Shown here in pieces: positions 56,678-64,000 of a DNA stretch of 64,000 nucleotides (the stretch's first letter is position 1; each line of letters opens with the position of its first letter). The notes below the pieces were generated by a model that saw only the letters and a program-made list of their open reading frames with translations, was not told where the DNA came from and made no database searches. Location: positions 1 to 64,000 of the forward strand of contig ARYC01000255.1 in the NCBI GenBank assembly GCA_000711775.1, given 5' to 3'. This DNA comes from Oxytricha trifallax (lineage: Eukaryota; Ciliophora; Spirotrichea; Sporadotrichida; Oxytrichidae). Both the position numbers and the translations under genes were made by a program.

Positions 56678-59434
56678 TCATTGTTGCTTCTTGACCATAG
56701 CACAAATCTCCTTGAAACGTTCATAGCACTCTTTAGCAGTTTTATCTTAAACCTTCTCTGCAATCTTAATCCATCTCTCTTTTACTGGAATACTTCCTGG
56801 GAACTCTCTCATAGCCATCTCAAGCTCTTTTTATTATTCAGGTGACCAATTTGGTACTGCCTAGTCAGCTGGTGCCTACTGTTAAGATTGGGGAGCTGGT
56901 TAACTCTTCTTCTCTTCAACCTTTGGTTCAAATAAAAAAGAATTTAAAGTTAAAATACATGTTCAGCCTGTGCTTATTATTTGGCTTCTTTCTGAGCAAA
57001 GCTGGATGATTATACAGTCTTGCCAGCTTTAGAAAGACTTGTTTTTTAAGCAAGTTCTTAAGCCTTAGCGATGACTTATTTGAGATTCTTAGTGCCGCCT
57101 ATGTGCTCAGTAATAACTTTCCATCTGTTTAATACGGCACCTGGGTACTTTACAATAGCTTTACTCAATAATGCGAGCTCTTCTTATGTCCAGTTATCCT
57201 TTGGAGCATCTTGCTTTTTCTCTTCCACCTTATTCTTTTACAGTTAACTCACAAGAGTTTGACCAGTCACAGCTTATATTTGGTCTTCGAGGGTTTACTT
57301 GAATTAATCAGAATCAAAACTCCACAGATAAAAAAGTCAAAATTACTCACATTTTATTAAATTATTATTTAAAGCAAATTAAGGGTTATTAGGTGGAGAG
57401 TACTTAAAATCTAATATATAAATTTTGATATTTTACTTTTAATTAAATTGAATTTTGAATCTTCGATGTGCTTGATACCTCCGATAAATTTATCCAAATC
57501 ATCTTAAGTTTTCAGCTTTTTGCAAAACTCCTCTGCGAAGAATCTATCATAATTTGTGCCTGTTGCTCTCTCTTCACAAATTTGACTTAACAATTTCACA
57601 GACTCTTTCCTCTTTACAATTTGAGCTTGTCTAACTTCCTTGACCTTCTTTGCCTCTTCATTCTATCTGTCGATTTCTTGTTGCTTTATCGCATCTTGTT
57701 GTTTAATCTTATCCTCGATTTCCTATCTTGCTCTATGCTTTTACATACGAACCTCCTCCTTCTTTCTGAGCTTCTCTGCCTCTTCCTTCTCAATTTCCTC
57801 TTTGATTCTGGGATCATTTTTATAAGCCATATCAACGAGTCTAATAAGTCTTGCTCTCTCTTTTTTGTTATACTTGTCTCTGATTTTCTTGTTCTCCTTC
57901 TCCATATATCTGCGCTCATAACGATCTTGTGCTTCTTTTACATCATACTCATCGTACTGTGAGAAGTCTCTCCAGGTGTCGAAGTTGTCCCAATATTTAT
58001 AGAATTTGTACACTAAATCCATTGGCATGTCCTTGTCTCCGAGGTTAGGGACTGGCTTCTTCTTGGCGAATCTGGCATTGCGCTTGAATACTGGTTCGAA
58101 AAGCTCATAGAAAGTATCGGCGTTGATCACGTAATGGGCTTCTGATGGAATACTATCATCGAAAGGCAATTCATTAAACGTTTCAATAAAACTTCAAAAC
58201 TTAAATTATATAGGGTAATTTAGATACTTTTTAAGATTTTATGAATCATTCAGTACAGTTAATAATGTTAAAAGAATATAAAAATATAGAATGATGAATC
58301 GTACTTCTTTCTCTTAATAGGGTCAATGAGTGTTTCATAGGCGTTTTGAACTTGCAACCATATTTCCTTATCTTTTTCACTAATGCCATCTCCAATCTTA
58401 TCAGGGTGATACATCAAAGCGAGCTTTCTATATGATGACTTAATCAACACTCATAAATCATGAATGATTTTCCATTTGGTAAAATATAGTTTAAATGAAA
58501 TTATTCAATAAAATGAATATATTTTACACATGTAAAACTCTTCATTTGTTTTTTTAAAGATTTTTTATAATATAACAGCAATTTTATTTACTTTAAAAAA
58601 ATAAGATATCAATATTTTGTAGAATGGTATATAGACTTATAATTAATATTGTTTTGTTTATTTTCCAATTTAAACATATTTAAAAAGCTCCTTCCAAGAT
58701 TACTTCAAAAAATAGATTTTTTAAAGAGCCTAAGTTACAATAATGAGAGTCGTATAATTTTCTTTAAATTTCTTAATTAAATAAGTTGCTTTTGGTAAAT
58801 CTTATAATCATTTATCCATAGTTTTTCTCAACAATTTTTAATAAATCTTAAATATATTAAGTAACTTTTGTTTTTTAGTTTGTTATTGAATGCACATACA
58901 AAATCATTAATATGACATTTAAATTATTTCATTTTCATTTAATTGAACTCTTTATGTTTTAGAAATATCACCATCACCAGCTTCATAAGTAAGATGTTCC
59001 AAGCCCATAAGAGCATAGAGATCTCCCATCAACAATGCTTCTTTTTCAATGTCCTCCTTGGTTCTCTTCTTACGTTTCTTCTCCCAATCCTGATTGAAGT
59101 CTTCCTAGGTTTTCTCAGCCTCGACTTCTTCCCCTGAATCCTCACTGTCGCTGACATGATGATGTTTCTATCCATGTTTCATGTGCTTGTTCTCTTCTCT
59201 GAGTTTTTATTTGTGTACCCGCGCTTTAAGCTTTTCGTAAGCTGAACCTACTTGCTCCACAGACCTCTTAAAGTCAGGGCATGAGGTCATCTCATCTATG
59301 ACCATGAATGCGTTTTCATGACCAAGAGACTTCTTCAACTCCATATCGATGTTTGGAAGGGTAAGCATCCCATTTATTCTGAAATAACCCAACTTTTCCG
59401 AAGAAATAGTATTGCTGTTGTATGACTCAACCAT
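56678..59434 (-). CDS. Zuotin/DNAJC2-like J-domain and SANT/MYB protein
   Basis: Order of parts matches zuotin/MPP11: N-terminal region [20 protein letters not shown]; a charged linker; the J domain ([20 protein letters not shown], then [20 protein letters not shown] with the HPD motif, [15 protein letters not shown]); the zuotin homology region [20 protein letters not shown] and [20 protein letters not shown]; a very charged helix ([37 protein letters not shown]); and two SANT/MYB repeats (one ending [35 protein letters not shown]). It is a ribosome-associated co-chaperone that stimulates Hsp70 on nascent chains and may act on chromatin. Inserts lie at 58444-58964 (in the J domain), near 58200-58300, and at about 57310-57440. 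Confidence 0.86.
58442..58966 (-). other. IES or larger insert, 522 bp, pointer AAT/ATT
   Basis: AAT at 58442-58444 and 58964-58966. Removal joins AGDGDI to [15 protein letters not shown] in frame, completing the J domain. An ANT-type target is shared with the TBE-like elements, but no telomere-like terminus is present. Confidence 0.7.
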
Positions 59435-59571
59435 ATAGTAGTATGCTTGTCTAATATTTTAATCTAAATACCTTTGATTTATAATCACTCTATTTATTAC
59501 CCAGAATTATAATCAGACTCAGCTTAAATTTACAGAAATCAGAAATAGATTGATTCATTAATAAAGTTAAG
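59435..59571. other. Divergent intergenic spacer
   Basis: Only 137 bp separates the zuotin-like gene from the next gene on the opposite strand; probably a shared promoter. Confidence 0.5.
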
Positions 59572-61462
59572 ATGGAAAATTCATCAGGCTAATTAGAAGA
59601 TAAATAAGATACCCATATTTTCATTGCAAATAAGCAGGTTTATTTTAAGAAAGTTTAAGGGGAATACTTTAACAATTTAGATGTCTCTATGAATCCTATC
59701 ACAGAAGAGGAGGTCTAAAACGTCTTGAACTATATTAAAGTAAAAATTATAAAGTCTAATTGTAAAAAATAGAACGATTTGAGCAGTATTAATTAGGATT
59801 ACAAAGGAGTGTATCTTAACTCCATTCCTTCAACTGATTTCATTTTGATAGAGCAACCAAATATATCTAAAAAGATTGAATTATTTGAAAGTCCATTAGC
59901 AAAATGTGAAAAGTCTGATTCTGAGAATATTTTGACTGGTTATTAGAGCGGAAAAAGATCGGCTATCATTGTTTTTAATGAAAATGATTCACTGAAATGT
60001 TAAAATCCTATGTTTTTCAGATTAAAAGGGTGTGGAAACTCGACCTTAGGCTTTAATTTACAAAATATGGCCTATCCTGAAGAATTTAAAGAGATTAGAG
60101 GGGTATAATTCTCTAATACAGCCTTTAGAGAAATCTATTTTAGCAAGAAGTTACAAGAAATACTTGGACAATAGAAAATAGAGGTAAAAGATATTCTTTT
60201 AATTTACTTTTAATAGATTGGAAATATTCCTAATGGTTTATGGAAGTATTCTGAAAATATTGATAACTTGACAAACGATTGTCCACAAATAGATAAATAT
60301 TGTGGAATTTACAAAACTCTTGGAGATAAGCGATTAGCAACTCATTTATTCTAAGGCATTGAAATATAATATAGTATTAGCAGAATTTAATATATTAGAT
60401 TTAATATTATATTGCTAAAATCAGCAATTAAATATGGGGTTGAAACTGATTAATTGAATTTAGGTCACTTGACATAAATAGTTGAGCTATTTAATGAGTA
60501 AAGAATAGTAAAGAGTAAAAATGAAATTACTTCAATATCAACAATATCTCAGTTTAAAGATCCTTGGCGTAAATATATTTTGATTTTTTAATAATCCTTT
60601 TTTAGATTTTGAAAGGCCAATATCTCATTATGAATGGATTATGAATGAAAGGGTATTTTCAGATATTGATAATTCAATGCTCTTTGATTGCTCTTAAAGT
60701 CTATCTAGTGATTTATAGGCTTTATTGTGCAAATTAATCTAAGATCTGCCTGATTCATATATTATAGAAATTTCACAATCCCATATTAAGAATTCTCAAC
60801 TTGACCAACTTTTCTTAGATTTAATAAAGAAGCTTCAATCTCAGAATGATATAATCTAGGATGTTGTACTTATTTACTTAAGAGCTGGCTTTGAATGTGG
60901 AAAAATAAAGAGGCTTTTGGATGAAAATCTTATTTCATGGGGATATTACATCGATCATAACCCCTTTTAGCCTCATTGCAATGCTCACCCCAATAACTTC
61001 ATAGTTTTAGACCTAGAAAATAATGAAAATCACAATCTATTATCCCCTTTAGATTTTGATATGGCCTATGAATTCAGCTAGTTTATCAGCAATGTACAAG
61101 ATGACCCCAAAAACTTTGGTACTCAATCAAGAGAGCAATTTGATAATTGGAATGGCTAAGAAAAATATGAACTTGAAAGAGCTCTTGGAGGTGAAGAAAA
61201 CATGGCAAATTTCTAATATGAAGAAGAAAGTTAAAGTTAAGATTAAAATGCAGAGCAAAATCCTAAAGATGCTTTGATAATAGAATTTTATCATGCTTTC
61301 AAATAAGCATTGAGAGATTCATGTGTAAAATACTACAGACAAGCTTATGATAAAATTATTGATGAAACTGCATTTGAAAAGTTCTAGTACAAAGAGAAGT
61401 TGGCAGAACTAAATTTGCTTGTTAAAACAGCACTTGTCATTACTGATGATTAAGACACATGA
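59572..61462 (+). CDS. Uncharacterised protein with kinase-fold-like H-x-N-A-H-x-x-N and LDFD motifs
   Basis: Starts MENSSGQLEDKQDTHIFIAN and is open for most of 1.9 kb, ending ALVITDDQDT at TGA 61460-61462. FFRLKGCGNSTLGFNL and GYQSGKRSAIIVF occupy the first half. The second half contains PHCNAHPNNFIVLD followed by LLSPLDFDMAYEF, which recalls the catalytic loop (HxDxxxxN) and DFD/DFG of kinase-like phosphotransferases, with Asn in place of the first Asp. One small insert near 60583-60604 (about 16 bp, perhaps pointer TTTT) must be removed to join KYILI to DFERPISHY. SelO-like or aminoglycoside-kinase-like folds are possible; neither can be shown by eye. Confidence 0.65.
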
Positions 61463-62450
61463 ACATTAATATTTTAGTTATTTATTCTGATATAATTCCA
61501 ATTACTATAGCATTTCAATAAGATGTTAAAATTAAGAGAAGTTAAATATTCAAAGATTTTCTTTATTGCTTCTTTTACTAATTTTAGTCTGGTTACTTGA
61601 TTAAAGCCTTGAATTGCTAAGATTTGATTGTGTTGATATAAAACTCTAAAATTTCTTTGGATCATTTCTTCCTTCAGTGCTTAGATTACTACTAAATATT
61701 GTTTAATTGAACTTTCTTTGTGGAGGGGGAGTTTCTTGCACTTTTTTATGTTAAATTTTATCAAATTTTACAGAAATTAAAAATTTTATATTTTTTTATG
61801 ACCCATTAAATATTATGAGGATATTAATGCATCACTTAAGCAGTGAAAATAGTATTTGAGTATGTTATTAACAGAAATCAAAGTAAATTAAGAAATAAAA
61901 TTGGATCATATATATATATATATATATATATATTAAGGGGTTGTAAATATTTACAGATGGAGGGAAGGTTACAACTTTCTTATAAATAATCCATACTATA
62001 ATAGAACTTATATTCATTAACTAATGGGAGGGTATAGTGGTATGATAGGAAAAGTAGTACTTGGATTTTGGACGATAACTAAAAGAATTAAGAGCACTTG
62101 AAATTTTTTTATAAATACTTAAGATTTAAATATAGTGGATTATTTATTCCATGCTAAAATGCCTTAGAGTTTCTTAAATGAACTGGTATTCAAAAGAATC
62201 GAGAAAGTGATTAGTGGTGCTAATAATCCATGCTAATAGAGATTTTCACTAATTCATTAATATATTAAGTATGCCTATAACAATGAAATTAATCCGGAAG
62301 TTGGTTGATAGTTGTTATTAAGATTAATTCATTAAAAATAAAATTATTTTTTAGTCCAGGAAACTTCCCTTAAATATTTTTTATCACAACAAAGTACAGG
62401 AAACTTCCCTTAACTTTCTTTATCTATCTATCGATCCATCTTTTTGATTC
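61463..62450. other. Intergenic region with microsatellite, direct repeat and weak frames
   Basis: Contains a (TA)n run at 61909-61933 and a 17-bp direct repeat (62357-62373 and 62397-62413). Weak coding-like frames occur at 61474-61690 (minus; LAIQGFNQVTRLKLVKEAIK) and 62140-62307 (plus; FLNELVFKRIEKVISGANNP). These may be orphan coding segments of scrambled genes or chance. Confidence 0.4.
62357..62413. repeat. 17-bp direct repeat CAGGAAACTTCCCTTAA, period 40 bp
   Basis: Copies at 62357-62373 and 62397-62413 flank 23 bp of AT-rich DNA. The arrangement is that of an IES with a long pointer, but no confident gene frame spans it. Confidence 0.7.
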
Positions 62451-64000
62451 AATTTCTAGGACTGCGCGTTTAAAGCTTTATTCTATAAGTATAAAAAGCA
62501 AATTTAAATCACTATTAAAATTCAAAGTACTTAGATAGATTTTGAGTTTTTGATGCCATATGTTAGAAATTACTAGAATTTAATTGCTTATTATTTGAAA
62601 TGTTCATTTTCTAGGAAGTTTCATTTATTTTCTTGAAACCCTGAACCCTTGACTAGCTACTCTAATTTAACTAAGCTCTTAATTAAGAAGATTAATTTAC
62701 AATTCTAATAGCATCTTAAAGGGGTGATTCCAGAGAATGTGTTAAAGTATTTTTGTTTTAAAGATACTTGTGAAACCTTGTGTTAAATACTTATAAATAT
62801 AAAAAAATGAATTATCGGATTGCTTTATAGTTGAAGATTTTAAGTTACTTTGAGAACGGTATGAAACATTTTCCTTCTAAGATACTTAAGAAATTTCTCT
62901 TTGCTTTGTAAAGTTTGATTTTATTGATTTCATTAATGACTATTTTTCGTTTGAGACCTTGTTGCCTTTTGCTATTGAGCTATTCTTAAAAATCGGATTC
63001 TCATCAATTGACTTTTAATGAAGGTGATTTATTTTTAATGATCTTTAAGATTCAAGCGATGTCATATTTATGGTTGAATTAGGGCGGTAATATTAAAGTT
63101 CAACTCTCAATGGGCTTTTTACTGAAGGTCTCTAATTTAGCTTTAAGTTTTATGTGGATGAGAAGTTAAAATCTGTCACACTTTAACATAGATGCTGTTC
63201 ATTACCTAGGTTCCTATTGCTACTTAGGACTCTCAGAAGTCTCTCAGTGCTCTGTTATAAGTGATTGTGGGATGTGTTCGAGCTAAATTCATCATAACTA
63301 TTCAATCTATTGTTAATATTAGATTTGCTCTATTAGGAAGTTAACGTTGCACTGAGTAATTAATTAGCATTATAAATCTGTTTTTCGAGATCAGATTTTG
63401 TACTTGTTTGATACAAATTTATTTTACTGTCTTACTAGCTTAAGACACTCTTAGAATAAGGATGCTTCCCTTCTCTAAAACTATTAATATTTTTCTTCAT
63501 TTAATCTTAATACTAACTTCCATTTCTCAAGTAACTTCTAATTGGTGAAGCGACTTGTGATTAATAAACTAGTGATCGTTTTTAGTTTCCAAAAGTATTA
63601 CTTTGATTTTTATTTGAGACTTAAAACAAGCACTATTAAGTATTAAAACTTTAAGAGCTTTAATTAGAGCATTATCTAGTGTTGCTTGTTTAACTTTAAA
63701 CCATAAGTTTTGAGTTATGAACAAAATCTAAGTATTCCTTGCTCATGTTTGAATTTTGATTTTTACTTATTCTATCATTAGACAATTCATTCCTCTTGAA
63801 ACTTTCAGTTGTGCTCCACAAACTTCTCTATGAAGTAATAGACTGAAATAATACCGGATTTTATTAAGCGGGAAATTTATTCGCAACTATTCCCCTAAAA
63901 CTGTCAATTTTTTCTCTTGATCTAGTATTTTTATTATTCTTGATCATTTGATACTTTCTGTCTTATTTCTATTCTGAATTTAGTAAGCTTTTAGAGGATT
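62451..64000 (-). CDS. Coiled-coil protein fragment, continues past right edge
   Basis: The minus strand has a clear helical coding stretch at about 63420-63700: ITSRFTNQKLLEKWKLVLRL and QFQRREASLFQECLKLVRQQ. Further pieces in other frames continue to about 62500, so several inserts interrupt the gene. The 5' end is outside the window. No family is recognised; the charged heptad pattern suggests a coiled coil. Confidence 0.45.

Noticed and set aside
57621..57962. Plus-strand Leu/Phe/Ser-rich frames resembling a membrane protein
   Set aside because: They mirror the Lys/Glu/Arg-rich helix of the zuotin-like gene on the minus strand.
1..64000. CRISPR array or bacterial operon structure
   Set aside because: No regularly spaced repeats with unique spacers; introns, TGA-only stops and eukaryotic families show a ciliate nuclear genome.

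Overview
This window reads as germline (micronuclear) DNA of a spirotrich ciliate of the Oxytricha/Stylonychia type. Three things point there. Long reading frames appear only when TAA and TAG are read as glutamine and TGA is the sole stop. The DNA is very AT-rich, with short GT..AG introns of about 31-41 nt. Many genes are cut by AT-rich inserts flanked by a 3-9 bp direct repeat, and removing one repeat copy plus the insert restores the frame: the hallmark of internal eliminated sequences (IESs) and their pointers. Two inserts carry C4A4/G4T4 telomere-like termini next to an ANT target, as in the TBE (telomere-bearing element) transposons of Oxytricha. The genus is inferred; no database search was possible.

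Layout, left to right. 1-1231 is the end of a TBE-like transposon with a Tc1/IS630-type DD34E transposase (one frameshift). 1232-2560 is an ankyrin/IQ gene cut at its 5' side by that element. 2850-3186 holds only the N-terminal part of a Sec14-like gene. 3197-6290 is a minus-strand tract containing a ~336-bp inverted duplication. 6559-8463 encodes an Asn/Gln-rich protein. 8516-13005 has two plus-strand secretory-pathway genes, the second a large ELAPOR-like Cys-rich membrane protein. 13178-14205 is a Frag1/DRAM/Sfk1 membrane protein with three clear IESs. 14505-14917 is an intergenic palindrome. 15588-28490 is a family of seven ApoD-type lipocalin genes, interrupted by a thioesterase gene and by a gene with paired Cys/His motifs. 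28695-33104 is an importin-7/8 homologue whose last coding segment is inverted, so the gene is scrambled. Then come an SDR oxidoreductase, a longin-type SNARE, a RING/TRAF/START protein, a kelch protein, a tract of Gln-rich and coiled-coil proteins (42.9-49.7 kb), a pseudokinase-TPR protein, a U3-like snoRNA, a zuotin/DNAJC2 homologue, a kinase-fold-like protein and a partial coiled-coil gene at the right edge.

The most unusual content is two long foldback inserts (712 and 928 bp) whose arms begin next to C/G homopolymer runs. Each sits inside a coding segment between short direct repeats (8 and 6 bp), and each would be removed in frame. With the inverted importin segment, the TBE-like insert in a lipocalin gene, and IESs kept at the same site in lipocalin paralogues, the window shows several kinds of germline-limited DNA side by side.

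Coding limits are approximate wherever unidentified IESs or introns remain. Because only TGA stops, long open frames also arise by chance, so weakly supported tracts are marked low confidence.
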